DNA of 64,000 nucleotides from Sterolibacterium sp. (GCA_028713555.1 JAQTOA010000001.1:124001-188000); one strand, 5' to 3'; shown: positions 49,571 to 59,653, numbered from the stretch's first letter. Notes: a model not told the origin generated them from the sequence alone. Translations and numbers: made by a program.

Positions 49571-50029
49571 ATGGATTGGAAACCTGAGCACTCAGTCGGT
49601 ATCCGGGAAATTGATGACCAGCATAAGAAGGTCATCGAGATTATTTCAAGGATCGAGCAATCTGTAAAACTCCAGCGTGGATGGAGGGAAATTGTTTACG
49701 ATGTTGTTGATCTCAGGGTTTTTGCAAAGAGTCATTTCGAATTTGAAGAAGGGCTTATGCGGATGTTTGGATACAAGGAGTATACAAAGCACACTGGGGA
49801 GCATGAGCATTTCTTCAGAAAGCTGACAGAGATTGAAAGCAAATCCGTTAGCAATTTAGTTGAGAGCGAACTGCTGAAATTTCTTCGCGATTGGCTAAAG
49901 AACCACATTCTCGTTGAAGACAAGAGCTATGCGGAACATATTCTGTCTGGTGCTTCAATCCTGAAGGCGACTGTGCCAACTCTGACTTCAGTGAAATTGA
50001 CTTATATAACAACTCCTCAAGTTGTCTGA
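49571..50029 (+). CDS. Bacteriohemerythrin
   Basis: SVGIREIDDQHKKVIEII, HFEFEE, HTGEHEHF, HILVEDKSYAEHI di-iron ligand pattern. Confidence 0.95.
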   Translation: MDWKPEHSVGIREIDDQHKKVIEIISRIEQSVKLQRGWREIVYDVVDLRVFAKSHFEFEEGLMRMFGYKEYTKHTGEHEHFFRKLTEIESKSVSNLVESELLKFLRDWLKNHILVEDKSYAEHILSGASILKATVPTLTSVKLTYITTPQVV

Positions 50030-50665
50030 CATCTTCTGGGATCCTGTGTTATCAAGGGCCGTCAATTCCACAAGCAGCACGTTGCAAAGATCGTGGAGTC
50101 ACAAGAAGCAGTTTGCTTTTCGAAGTTGGAAGGAATTGTTTAATGACCGTTCCACCCCAACTGCGGACCGACGCGCCGGCTTCAAAGGGATGGATATTGC
50201 TGGCTGCCGACTTATCGGAGCGTAGATTTGTCGAGCCGGCTATGCCTGCATATGGCTAACTCCAGCCGCCCAGCAGCGTAACAAAATCGGAGCTTGGATG
50301 CCCGATTGTGGCAGGATCGGGCCAGGATTCCACTCGATCTTGACGCACCAAAGCCGGCGCTCGCTGTTCGCCGGCGGTTCATTAACCGATCGCTTTTCTG
50401 ACACATAGCCAGGGACTCACAAACTGCCCCATTCTTCCGGATTCGTTATTCGGCAAATGCTTCTTGCAGCGTAATCAAAGTGCTTGCCCGTGTTTCCGCG
50501 GATACGGCCCCCAGTTTTGTTGCAAGCCGCGCTTGGTTGACGGTTCGTACTTGGTCGATCAATATTCTGCACGAAGACACTGAGGCATGTTCTCAATCCA
50601 TCGGTGCGCGGAGAGACACACTGTTAGCCGGTGCTAGAATCTTACGACCAATTACCGGAGCCGCC

Positions 50666-52000
50666 ATGAATCCTGTCGCAGTCCTACGCTTGCTGCCATT
50701 GGGCGCCCTGGCTGTTGCCTCTGCCGCCTGGGCGGTTGATGGCCCTGTTGTAGCCGGGATCCCGGTTGATTTCATCCTGTTCGCTTTGACGCTGCTCGGT
50801 GTCGCCTTGTTCCACAATTACACCCTGTATGTGGCGTTGTCCGGGCTGGCGACGATCACGGCTTACAAAATGCTGTTCACCGGTTTCAAGACCGGCGCCG
50901 GACTGGCGGGACTGGCGGGGCATTTCGGTCTCGAATGGGTGGTGCTGGCCAATCTGTTCTGCCTGCTGATGGGTTTCGCATTGTTGTCTCGCCATTTCGA
51001 GAAGAGCCATGTGCCGGTGGTGCTGCCGAAGTATCTGCCGGACGACTGGAAGGGCGGCTTTGTGCTGCTGGTGATGGTGTTCGTGCTCTCCAGTTTCCTC
51101 GACAACATCGCCGCGGCGCTGATCGGCGGCGCCATGGCGCACCAGTTGTTCAAGGCCAGGGTGCATGTCGGCTATCTCGCCGGCATCGTCGCCGCCTCCA
51201 ACGCCGGCGGATCAGGCAGCGTGGTCGGCGACACCACCACCACCATGATGTGGATCGATGGCGTCAGCCCCCTGAATGTTTTTCATGCCTACGTGGCCGC
51301 CGGAGTGGCGCTGGTGATTACTGCCTACTTCGCCGCCAAACAGCAGCACGCCTATTCGCCGATCATCAAGCATGTCCATCAGCATACCCATGTCGACTGG
51401 ATCCGGGTCGGCATCGTGCTGCTGATCCTGGTCGCGGCGATCGTCACCAATGTAGTGATCAACGTGCATTTCAGCAGTCTCGCCGATCTCTTCCCGTTCA
51501 TCGGCGTTGCCGTCTGGCTGGCGATCCTGGTCAGTATTCCGTTGCGTCGGCCTGACTGGGAGGTGCTGCCGGAGACCTTCAAAGGCTCGGTGTTCCTGCT
51601 CTCCCTGGTGACCTGCGCCTCGATGATGCCGGTCGAGAAACTGCCTGCCGCCTCGGCCCTGGTCGCGCTCGGCCTGGGTTTCGTTTCCGCGGTGTTCGAC
51701 AACATTCCGCTGACCGCCCTGGCGCTCAAGCAGGGTGGTTACGACTGGGGTTTCCTGGCCTATGCGGTCGGCTTCGGAGGTTCGATGATCTGGTTCGGTT
51801 CCTCTGCCGGGGTGGCGTTGTCCACCATGTATCCCGAGGCGCGCTCGGTCGGCAACTGGCTGCGCCACGGCTGGCATGTAACGCTGGCCTATGTGGTGGG
51901 TTTCTGCGTGCTTTACTTTACGCTCGGCTGGCATCCCGAGCCGCCGCATAAGCAGCAGCCGGCTATCGTCACGCCGGGCATCTCTGTCCCTGCGCAGTGA
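50666..52000 (+). CDS. Ion transporter superfamily permease, NhaD/ArsB/citrate-transporter-like
   Basis: Multi-TM; SSFLDNIAAALIGGAMAHQLF, ASNAGGSGSVVGDTTTTMMW, VFDNIPLTALALKQGGYDW. Confidence 0.85.
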   Translation: MNPVAVLRLLPLGALAVASAAWAVDGPVVAGIPVDFILFALTLLGVALFHNYTLYVALSGLATITAYKMLFTGFKTGAGLAGLAGHFGLEWVVLANLFCLLMGFALLSRHFEKSHVPVVLPKYLPDDWKGGFVLLVMVFVLSSFLDNIAAALIGGAMAHQLFKARVHVGYLAGIVAASNAGGSGSVVGDTTTTMMWIDGVSPLNVFHAYVAAGVALVITAYFAAKQQHAYSPIIKHVHQHTHVDWIRVGIVLLILVAAIVTNVVINVHFSSLADLFPFIGVAVWLAILVSIPLRRPDWEVLPETFKGSVFLLSLVTCASMMPVEKLPAASALVALGLGFVSAVFDNIPLTALALKQGGYDWGFLAYAVGFGGSMIWFGSSAGVALSTMYPEARSVGNWLRHGWHVTLAYVVGFCVLYFTLGWHPEPPHKQQPAIVTPGISVPAQ

Positions 52001-53262
52001 ATGCCGTGAGTCGTCGCGGCATTGCCCTTGCGCTGGCTCTTGCCGCATATCTGCTGTCGTTTTTCCATCGTGTCGCGCCGGCGGCGATTGCCCAGGATAT
52101 GGCGGCCGCGTTCCAGATCGGCGGCGCTGCGCTTGGCTCGCTGGCGGCGACCTATTTTTACATCTATACCCTGATGCAGGTGCCGACCGGGATCCTTGCC
52201 GACACCCTGGGACCGCGCAAGCTGCTCTTCCTTGGCGGGCTGGTGGCCGGCGTGGGTTCGTTGTTGTTCGGTCTGGCGCCGAGTTTCGAACTGGCCTTTG
52301 CCGGCCGCGCCCTGGTTGGGTTGGGCGTCTCGGTGACTTTCATCGCCATGCTGAAGCTGATTGCGGTCTGGTATGAGGAGAGCCGCTTTGCCACGATCAC
52401 CGGGCTGTGCATGCTGATTGGCAACCTCGGCTCGATACTCGCCGGCGCGCCGCTGGCCTGGCTGACCCAGATCACTTCCTGGCGCGAAATCTTCGCTGCC
52501 GTTGGTGTGCTGTCCTTGTTGATCGGCGTCGCCAGCCTGTTCCTGGTCAGCGACGGTCCGTCTGCCCATAAAGGCGTGGTGCGCATCGATCGCACCGCCT
52601 GGCTAGTCGGGCTGCTGACAGTGCTGAAGAATCGCGCCACCTGGCCGGGCTTCTTCGTCACTTTCGGCATCAGCGGCAGCTTTTTCGGTTTCGCCGGACT
52701 CTGGGCGGTGCCTTATTTCACCCAGGTGCTGGGCATGACACGGGCGGTTGCGTCCAACCACATCAGCCTCTACTTCCTTGGTTTTGCGGTTGGTGCGGCG
52801 ACCTGGGGATTCGTCTCCGACCGCCTCGGGCGGCGCAAACCGCTGATATTCGGCGGCAGCCTGCTGCATGCGCTGGGCTGGTTGGTGTGGTTGTCTGGCA
52901 TCGCCATGCCGCCATCCGCAAGTTACCCGTTTTGCATGCTGATGGGTTTGCTCACCGCCAGCCTGACCCTCTCCTGGGCCTGTGCCAAGGAGGTCAATCC
53001 GCCATTGCTGTCCGGCATGGCAACCAGCGTGGTGAATGTCGGCGTGTTCCTTGGCCCAGCCATTTTGCAGCCGCTGGTCGGTTGGGCAATGGATCGCAGC
53101 TGGTTGGCAACGAATGGAACGATGCAGGCCGGTGCGCGCCTTTATTCGGCGACGGACTATCGCACCGGCTTGCTGCTGATGGCCGGCGCAGCGGCTTTTG
53201 GTTGTCTGGCCTCGCTGCTGGTGCGCGAGACCGGTTGTCGCAACATCTGGAAGAAGCCATGA
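51997..53262 (+). CDS. MFS transporter
   Basis: YLLSFFHRVAPAAIAQDM...GILADTLGPRKLLFLGGLVAGVGSLLFG. Confidence 0.9.
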   Translation: MNAVSRRGIALALALAAYLLSFFHRVAPAAIAQDMAAAFQIGGAALGSLAATYFYIYTLMQVPTGILADTLGPRKLLFLGGLVAGVGSLLFGLAPSFELAFAGRALVGLGVSVTFIAMLKLIAVWYEESRFATITGLCMLIGNLGSILAGAPLAWLTQITSWREIFAAVGVLSLLIGVASLFLVSDGPSAHKGVVRIDRTAWLVGLLTVLKNRATWPGFFVTFGISGSFFGFAGLWAVPYFTQVLGMTRAVASNHISLYFLGFAVGAATWGFVSDRLGRRKPLIFGGSLLHALGWLVWLSGIAMPPSASYPFCMLMGLLTASLTLSWACAKEVNPPLLSGMATSVVNVGVFLGPAILQPLVGWAMDRSWLATNGTMQAGARLYSATDYRTGLLLMAGAAAFGCLASLLVRETGCRNIWKKP

Positions 53263-53618
53263 AAGGTATCCTGCTGTTTGGCCATGGCGCGCGCAATCCC
53301 GACTGGGCTGCGCCGTTTCACCGCATTCGCGACGCAATCCTGAAGTATCAGGGGGACGCACGCGTCGAGATGGGCTTTCACGAATTAATGCGGCCGACCC
53401 TCGATGAAGGCATCGATTCCCTGGTGGCTCAGGGTGTCAGCCAGATCGTCATCGTGCCAATCTTCATGGCAGGTGGTTCGCACGTTCGGAAGGATCTGCC
53501 GCTCATGGTGGAGGCGGCCATGGACCGTCATCCCGGGTTGGCCATCGATCTGGCCGAACCGGTCGGCGAGGCGCCGGAGGTTATCGATGCCATGGCGAAT
53601 TACGCGCTCAATCAGTGA
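53259..53618 (+). CDS. CbiX-type short sirohydrochlorin chelatase family protein
   Basis: MKGILLFGHGARNPDWAAPF...VEMGFHELMRPTLDEGIDSLVAQGVSQIVIVPIFMAGGSHVRKDLP. Confidence 0.9.
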   Translation: MKGILLFGHGARNPDWAAPFHRIRDAILKYQGDARVEMGFHELMRPTLDEGIDSLVAQGVSQIVIVPIFMAGGSHVRKDLPLMVEAAMDRHPGLAIDLAEPVGEAPEVIDAMANYALNQ

Positions 53619-53673
53619 ATGGCGATTGCCATCTCGACGCCAACCATGGCTTTTCCCATACACCCAGAGTTTC

Positions 53674-54033
53674 TCAATGTTTTCGATCGAAGCGTTTCTC
53701 GGCTTCTGCGAGGTGACTGATCAATATATGCGATATCGTGTTTATGCCAATACCCGCAAACAGGGCGGGCAGGAGATAGAGCGCGACAGAAAGTTCTGAT
53801 ACGAAAATTCTATCGTCTAGCAAAGCAGGTGAAAGTTTCGCCATTTCTGCCAGCCGCTGAAGGAGAAATATGCTTGCCCCGGAAATGGCGATCAGGATGC
53901 AGCCGAACAGCAGCACCGTTTTACGGGAAATGGCGCTTTTCCACATCATGTAAGCGTAGATGCCAACGGGCAAGATAATTGAACAGACGACCAGCAACAG
54001 AAATTCGATTTCAACGAATACAGATTCACTCAT
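53674..54033 (-). CDS. Small hypothetical membrane protein
   Basis: Open ORF with three predicted hydrophobic segments (FLLLVVCSIILPVGIYAYMMW; VLLFGCILIAISGASIFLL; LYLLPALFAGIGINTISHILI). Confidence 0.65.
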   Translation of the reverse strand: MSESVFVEIEFLLLVVCSIILPVGIYAYMMWKSAISRKTVLLFGCILIAISGASIFLLQRLAEMAKLSPALLDDRIFVSELSVALYLLPALFAGIGINTISHILISHLAEAEKRFDRKH

Positions 54034-54103
54034 CAGCGTTCCTGTCCTGTTCATATCGGCCAAGTCTGCGGCAGCCTGCCCGTTCCTGGCGACATGGATC
54101 ATT

Positions 54104-55105
54104 TTATACGGGACTGGGTGTGGCCGACCGGTATCGACAGCCCTGCCAGCTGCCGCGGCGTGCAAGTTCGGCCGAGAGTCGCGGCGCAATTTCGTAGAGG
54201 CGGAGGTTCCAGTGTGGAGCGAGCTTCAGTGACGGCGGTATTTCGACGCCCAGGCGCTGGAGCAAGATGGCAGGTGAAAGACGCTCAACGAAATCTGCCA
54301 GCAGGCTGATGTAGGCTTGCTCGCCGAGCAGCGGCACGGCATCGGGATTGCACTGCCACTCGTGCGCCAGTTCGGTGCCGCGTATCAGTTGCAGTTGATG
54401 CAGCTTGAGCGCCCGGATCGGCAGGGCCGAGAGCTGGCTGGCTCCTTCGAGCATGCTTTGGTGCGATTCTTCCGGCAGGCCGAGGATCAGATGGGCAGTG
54501 ACTTCCAGTCCGTGCTTTGCCGCCCGGCGGATTGCGGCGACGCTGACGGCGAAGTCGTGGCCGCGGTTGACCCGCGCCAGCGCCGCGTCGTTGCAGGATT
54601 CAACGCCGATCTCGAGTTCGATGAGGTGTTCTTGTGCGAGCACCTCAAGATAGTCCAGTATTTCCTCGGAAAGACAATCGGGACGGGTACCGATTGCCAG
54701 TCCGCCGATCTGTGGATGGGATAGCGCCTGTTCGTAGCAGTCGCGCAAACGTTCGAGTTCACCGTAGGTATTGCTATAGCTCTGGAAAAACGCGATGTAC
54801 TGCTGCGTACGCGGATAGCGACGACTCAGGAAGTGCAAGCCGGCGTCGATCTGTTCGGTGATGGACTGGCGGTGGTCCAGGTAGCCGGGCGTGAAGCCGG
54901 CGTTGTTGCAGAAGGTGCAGCCGCCGGTGCCGATCAGGCCGTCGCGGTTCGGGCAGGTGAAACCCGCAGCGATCGAGACCTTCTGCACTCGCCCCCCGTA
55001 GCGGGCTTTGATATGGTCATTCCACGAATTGTAACGGCGTTCGCCGAAAGGGGAAATGGCTTCTCGTCCCATCTGGGTGGGCAGCGATTTCACAGCATAA
55101 CCCAT
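54104..55105 (-). CDS. TIGR01212/YhcC family radical SAM protein
   Basis: RYNSWNDHIKARYGGRVQKVSIAAGFTCPNRDGLIGTGGCTFCNNAGF, LAIGTRPDCL. Confidence 0.93.
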   Translation of the reverse strand: MGYAVKSLPTQMGREAISPFGERRYNSWNDHIKARYGGRVQKVSIAAGFTCPNRDGLIGTGGCTFCNNAGFTPGYLDHRQSITEQIDAGLHFLSRRYPRTQQYIAFFQSYSNTYGELERLRDCYEQALSHPQIGGLAIGTRPDCLSEEILDYLEVLAQEHLIELEIGVESCNDAALARVNRGHDFAVSVAAIRRAAKHGLEVTAHLILGLPEESHQSMLEGASQLSALPIRALKLHQLQLIRGTELAHEWQCNPDAVPLLGEQAYISLLADFVERLSPAILLQRLGVEIPPSLKLAPHWNLRLYEIAPRLSAELARRGSWQGCRYRSATPSPV

Positions 55106-55198
55106 TTCAGTGTCCAGGCTGGATTGGTGGGAACTATGGTCACCGTGTCCTCAATGGGGTGTATCGTCCCGATCAGTTGAGAATGGGTTAACCAATTG

Positions 55199-55207
55199 TT
55201 ATCCACA
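55199..55207 (+). promoter_or_regulatory. Consensus DnaA box TTATCCACA
   Basis: Exact 9-mer in the noncoding gap 55106-55310, with CTGTGGAAA on the opposite orientation nearby. Confidence 0.35.
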
Positions 55208-55310
55208 AAATCTGTAGACAACTCTGTGGAAATCGGAGCTATCCGCAGACGCTGTCAGGATGGAAGTGGGCTGCTCGATATTTAGTCAATAGCGCCTGAT
55301 ATTTTCCGGC

Positions 55311-56960
55311 TCAGCTATCCAGCAAGCCGATGGCAGTTGCCATGTATTGCCCGCCCACAAGTTGAATGCTCACATTGACACGCGAGCCGCCCATCATGCT
55401 GCGGCCACCACCCATCATTCCACCGCCTTGGATGGTCACGCCGTTGAGCATGAAGCTGGTCGATGTGACGCTGGAGACAACACCCGACATCTGCAGGATT
55501 CCCGGGGAGGGCGGGAGATCGGATTGGATGTTTACTTCAGCGCCAGTGAGGGAGCTGTTGTTGAACATCCCGGCGATGCTGACAGGCTGGCCGACAACCA
55601 AGCTGGCCGCGCTACCGTTGTGGAACACCGCGCCGGCACCCATGTTGCCGCTCATGCTGGCACCATTGGCCACGCTTATGGTGAAAGCGCCGGTCTTCGG
55701 GTCGTAGGAAGACAGCATGCCGCCGACTTCGATGATGGAACCGCTCGGCGCCATCATCGGCGTAAAGGCGATGAATTGCACCGTGGTCGCGCGTACCACA
55801 TTGTTTGCCACCGTTCCGCGCACCTCCAGGAAGACGCCATTGGCCAGTTGCGCCGCCGTGCCGCCGGTAAAGGCCGCATTGCTGGCGTCGATGACCACGC
55901 CGCGCAGGGTGAAGCTGGCGGCAGAGACGAAATTCGCCACCATGCCATGCACTTCCACCGAGGTCGGCGCCGTGCTGGTAAACACCGTGACGCTACTTGC
56001 CGTGAGCTTGTTGGTGCTAGCGTCATAGTTTCCGGCAACCACGACGTACTTGTCGTTGCCCAAGGAGGCGTTGCTGGGCGTAATCGTCGCGGCGCTGGCG
56101 TCCACTGCGACGTTGCGCAGTTGGAAATTGCTGTTGCTGAGGTAATTGGCAATCGCTCCCGATAGAGTGACCTTGCCGCTGGCTGGCGCCGGCCGCTTGA
56201 TGCGGATAGTGGCGGCGCTGACGACATTGCCGACCGGCGCAGTGTTGCTCCATACCGTCACCAACAGGCCGTTGGCCAGCGCCACCCCCGCCGGGCTGAT
56301 GACCGCCGAGCCCACCGTCACCATTTTGTTGCCGAGAGCGAAGCTGCCGGCCCCGGCGTTGTATTGGCTGACCACCCCGGTGAGGCGAACGCCGCTGGCG
56401 GCAGGCATCTGCATAATCAGCGTGGCCTGAAGAGAGGGCTTGCCCTGGCTGTCGCTCTTCAACAGGCCATGGGCTTCGATGCGATCGCCCACTCGCACGC
56501 TTGCCAGCGTGACATAGCCGACGAAGCTGGTCACCGGCCCCAAGGCGGCATCGCTGTTGGCGGTGATGGTGGTCCCCAGGACCGTGATGCTGCTTGCCGT
56601 GACTGCGGTGACGGTGCCGACGATCTCCGGCGACATCAGGACAGAAGTGATGTTGCCGCTGGCATCGTAAGCCAACTCGGCGCTTTGTCCGAGCATGACG
56701 GCGGTCATCGGCATTGCCACCGCAGCGCCTTGCTGGGCCTCGCTGGAGTAACTGGCCGCGCTGTCGTTGCGCCGCATGCCATCGACGATCAGGCTGCCGA
56801 AGCCGGTAACGATGCCCAGCGCGTTACCGGTGCCCCCTGAGCCGACCTCGGCGAGGAGGGGCAGGACACCGCCGCCCCCACCGCCACATGCGGAGACGAG
56901 GAAGAGCGCTGCCAGCAGCGCGATCATCGACCGGGCGCTATCAAGAATACGTAAGAACAT
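55311..56960 (-). CDS. DUF5666-repeat putative lipoprotein with Gly/Met-rich C-terminus
   Basis: LVSACGGGGGG lipobox; repeated VxGxVxxxxAxSFTLxGxxVDAS units; GGGMMGGGRSMMGGSR near the C-terminus. Confidence 0.85.
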   Translation of the reverse strand: MFLRILDSARSMIALLAALFLVSACGGGGGGVLPLLAEVGSGGTGNALGIVTGFGSLIVDGMRRNDSAASYSSEAQQGAAVAMPMTAVMLGQSAELAYDASGNITSVLMSPEIVGTVTAVTASSITVLGTTITANSDAALGPVTSFVGYVTLASVRVGDRIEAHGLLKSDSQGKPSLQATLIMQMPAASGVRLTGVVSQYNAGAGSFALGNKMVTVGSAVISPAGVALANGLLVTVWSNTAPVGNVVSAATIRIKRPAPASGKVTLSGAIANYLSNSNFQLRNVAVDASAATITPSNASLGNDKYVVVAGNYDASTNKLTASSVTVFTSTAPTSVEVHGMVANFVSAASFTLRGVVIDASNAAFTGGTAAQLANGVFLEVRGTVANNVVRATTVQFIAFTPMMAPSGSIIEVGGMLSSYDPKTGAFTISVANGASMSGNMGAGAVFHNGSAASLVVGQPVSIAGMFNNSSLTGAEVNIQSDLPPSPGILQMSGVVSSVTSTSFMLNGVTIQGGGMMGGGRSMMGGSRVNVSIQLVGGQYMATAIGLLDS

Positions 56961-56996
56961 GGAGAACTCCTGGTGATTTGGTGCTTCGGACGAACA

Positions 56997-57827
56997 TCAT
57001 GATTGCTTGTCCGACTCGCGGTAGAAATACATGCCCAGGCGAACGCGCTCATCTGCGCCTTCAATGCCTTGGTCTTGTTGGGACAACAGCGTGGCGGTAC
57101 GCACCATTTGCTGGAAGACGCCGGCCCAAAGTCCGCGGGAAAGAGCGTTGAGGGCATCGGCCGACTCGGCGCGCAGACCGTTGGCGTAGACACTTTGCTC
57201 GAGCAGGGGCGCATCGCTGCCCTCAAGGTTACGCGCCGCGGCGGCGAGGTGATCGCCGACATTGTCAGTAAACAATTGCAGCATCTCGGCGTAGCCTTCC
57301 TTGGGAACAAAGGCGCCGGCGCAAAGACGCAGACGCGTGGACGATCCATCCCCGCCTGCGTCATCCGCCGCGACGACACCCAGGCGCAGAAGCTCCTCGA
57401 GCACCGTGCGTGGATGCACGTCGTTCGACACCGACGCCGCCAACTCCTCGAAGGAGCCGGAGGCACCCCCCCGAACGAGTAAACGCGGCTCGCCCTTCTC
57501 GTCGCGATAGGCCGGGTCGCTTGCCCAGCGTGTAAATACCTGCATGGCCACGCTCAAAGTCTTGGCTGGTGGTCGCGGCTTGCCTGCCTTGCGCCACTCG
57601 CGCACATCCTTGCGATGTACGCCTGACAGCATGCTGATGTTCGAGTCGTTGGGACGCCCTTCCCGTTCCTCGATGATTTTCGCCGCAGCTTCCAGAAAAA
57701 CTTGCTTGAGCGCCTGAGCAAAATGCGGATAGGTCACGCCCTCATGCAGGAGCATCGCCACCAATGGCGGAAGCAAACGCAAGGAAGCCGCGAGGGCAAG
57801 ATCACTACGCGATTCGGTCATGTCCAA
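56997..57827 (-). CDS. DUF6502-like protein
   Basis: LLPPLVAMLLHEGVTYPHFAQALKQVFLEAAAKI...MLSGVHRKDVREWRK, resembles the DUF6502 family. Confidence 0.75.
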   Translation of the reverse strand: MDMTESRSDLALAASLRLLPPLVAMLLHEGVTYPHFAQALKQVFLEAAAKIIEEREGRPNDSNISMLSGVHRKDVREWRKAGKPRPPAKTLSVAMQVFTRWASDPAYRDEKGEPRLLVRGGASGSFEELAASVSNDVHPRTVLEELLRLGVVAADDAGGDGSSTRLRLCAGAFVPKEGYAEMLQLFTDNVGDHLAAAARNLEGSDAPLLEQSVYANGLRAESADALNALSRGLWAGVFQQMVRTATLLSQQDQGIEGADERVRLGMYFYRESDKQS

Positions 57828-58179
57828 TTCTCAACTTGGCCCCATAGAGATGGGAAGTTATCCCATACAGTATAACCAGGAAAGCCATTTTTGGCAATAA
57901 CCTTGATATTCGTAATTTTCCAACGATGATTGGATTGAAGCATGACTTCCGGGAAATCCTGCATCACAAATTTTGATTTATCCATTGAATATAATTGTTG
58001 CTTTGTTGATAAAGATGGGATATATTCCCAGTCGTGCATTCTCAATATTCAACTCAAGCAACATCCAAGGCACTCAAGCAGTCTTGCCTCGGCGGCTTCC
58101 TTACGCTTGGTTTCGGCGCGGGTCGGCATGTTGCCGGGAGACTTCGAAAATATTTTTTACTGATAGAGGTGGACGAAAA

Positions 58180-59142
58180 ATGATCAAGATGACTGGAATA
58201 GTTCTGGTAACTGCTTTAATCATGACCGGCTGCGGCGGTGGAGGTGGCGGAGGGAGCGTCACTCCCACAGCGGCTGCGCCTTCCCCAACCGCTATTGGCG
58301 GTACCGCGGCGAAAGGAATCATCAAGCAGGCCAAAGTGCTTGCTTGCCGCATCGTCAATGGCGCACCCGAGGCCGATGCTTCCTGCGCCTCTACCACCAC
58401 GGGAACTGATGGTTCCTATAAGGTAACCTTTAGCGACGGCTACACTGGGCCCGCGATGATCAAGGTGATGGCAGGGACGGCCAGTACGATGGTGGATGAA
58501 ACTACGGGTGCCGACATTCCCTACAATATGATCATGCGCGCAGTCGTTCCCGCAGTCTCCAGCTCGACGACCGTTTACGTCACGCCGTTCAGCGAAATGG
58601 CTGCCAGCGCGGTGAGCACGACGACGATGGATGCGACAAAAATCAGCCAATCCATCGCCGCGGTCCAATCCATCATGTCAACGCTGGGTATTGATTTGAG
58701 CGCCATGCCGATGATGGATATCAAGAACAGCGGGTCCAATTCGGCCACGCTGACCATGCAATCGAACATGGTCAAACAGTTGGGTCGGGTGGTCATGGCG
58801 GCGAAGAGCTCGAACCTTCTCACAGACGCCAGCGGTGTCCCTTGCAATGCCGCAGGCACCACGACCTCACAGCAAATCGCTTGTACAGTTGCGGCAATGG
58901 CGGGCGTCATGAACAGCTATGTCACATCCGATGCAACGAAGACAGCGAAAATGCTCGCCGCCTTGAATGGACAGGATGTAGCCAATCTGAATATGCCCAT
59001 TCTCAAGGCAGATGGAACCGTTAGCATGGTATCGACCAACATGACTTCTGCTACGTCCATGCAATCCGCGTTGCAAAATGGGGGAATGCCCATGGCGAAT
59101 GCTGCGAATGCGGCAAATGTGATCATGGGCGGTATGCACTGA
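58180..59142 (+). CDS. Putative lipoprotein with CGGGGGGG N-terminus
   Basis: MIKMTGIVLVTALIMTGCGGGGGGGS lipobox; AAKGIIKQAKVLACRI repeat-like carboxypeptidase-regulatory fold. Confidence 0.82.
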   Translation: MIKMTGIVLVTALIMTGCGGGGGGGSVTPTAAAPSPTAIGGTAAKGIIKQAKVLACRIVNGAPEADASCASTTTGTDGSYKVTFSDGYTGPAMIKVMAGTASTMVDETTGADIPYNMIMRAVVPAVSSSTTVYVTPFSEMAASAVSTTTMDATKISQSIAAVQSIMSTLGIDLSAMPMMDIKNSGSNSATLTMQSNMVKQLGRVVMAAKSSNLLTDASGVPCNAAGTTTSQQIACTVAAMAGVMNSYVTSDATKTAKMLAALNGQDVANLNMPILKADGTVSMVSTNMTSATSMQSALQNGGMPMANAANAANVIMGGMH

Positions 59143-59194
59143 CGATATGCTCGGCTTTAGCGCAGATATATACGGCCCCACAAGGAAGAAATCG

Positions 59195-59653
59195 ATGAAA
59201 CAGCTTGTTCAAATCGCTTTCTTGGCAATGACAATTGCCTCAAGCCCGATATTTGGTCACGGCGACGACGATTCGCATGGCGCCGTGATTGGCAAACTAG
59301 GCGATCCCGCTAAAGTATCGCGCACCATCACAGTGGAGATGAATGACGCGATGCGCTTCATTCCCTCGACTGTCGTTGTCAAGCATGGCGAAACAGTCAG
59401 GTTCCTGGTGAAGAACAACGGACTGCTGAAGCATGAAATGGTGCTCGGCTCGGTAGCGGAACTCAAGGAACATGCGGAGTTGATGCGGAGATTTCCGGCG
59501 ATGCAGCATGCCGACCCGAACCAGGTGGCGGTCGATCCCGGCAAGACCGGTGAACTGATCTGGCAATTCGCCAAGACCGGCAAGGTCGATTTTGCCTGTC
59601 TACAGCCGGGCCATTTCGAGGCTGGAATGAAGGGCCGGGTGACTGTCAAGTAG
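59195..59653 (+). CDS. Cupredoxin (plastocyanin/azurin-like copper protein)
   Basis: Signal peptide; ITVEMNDAMRFIPSTVVVKHGETVRFLVKNNGLLKHEMVLG and FACLQPGHFEAGMKG (H...C...H...M ligand order). Confidence 0.9.
   Translation: MKQLVQIAFLAMTIASSPIFGHGDDDSHGAVIGKLGDPAKVSRTITVEMNDAMRFIPSTVVVKHGETVRFLVKNNGLLKHEMVLGSVAELKEHAELMRRFPAMQHADPNQVAVDPGKTGELIWQFAKTGKVDFACLQPGHFEAGMKGRVTVK

Noticed and set aside
50030-50665. Possible genes in the 640-bp gap after the bacteriohemerythrin
   Set aside because: Only short frames without recognisable motifs; no riboswitch or tRNA pattern I could support.
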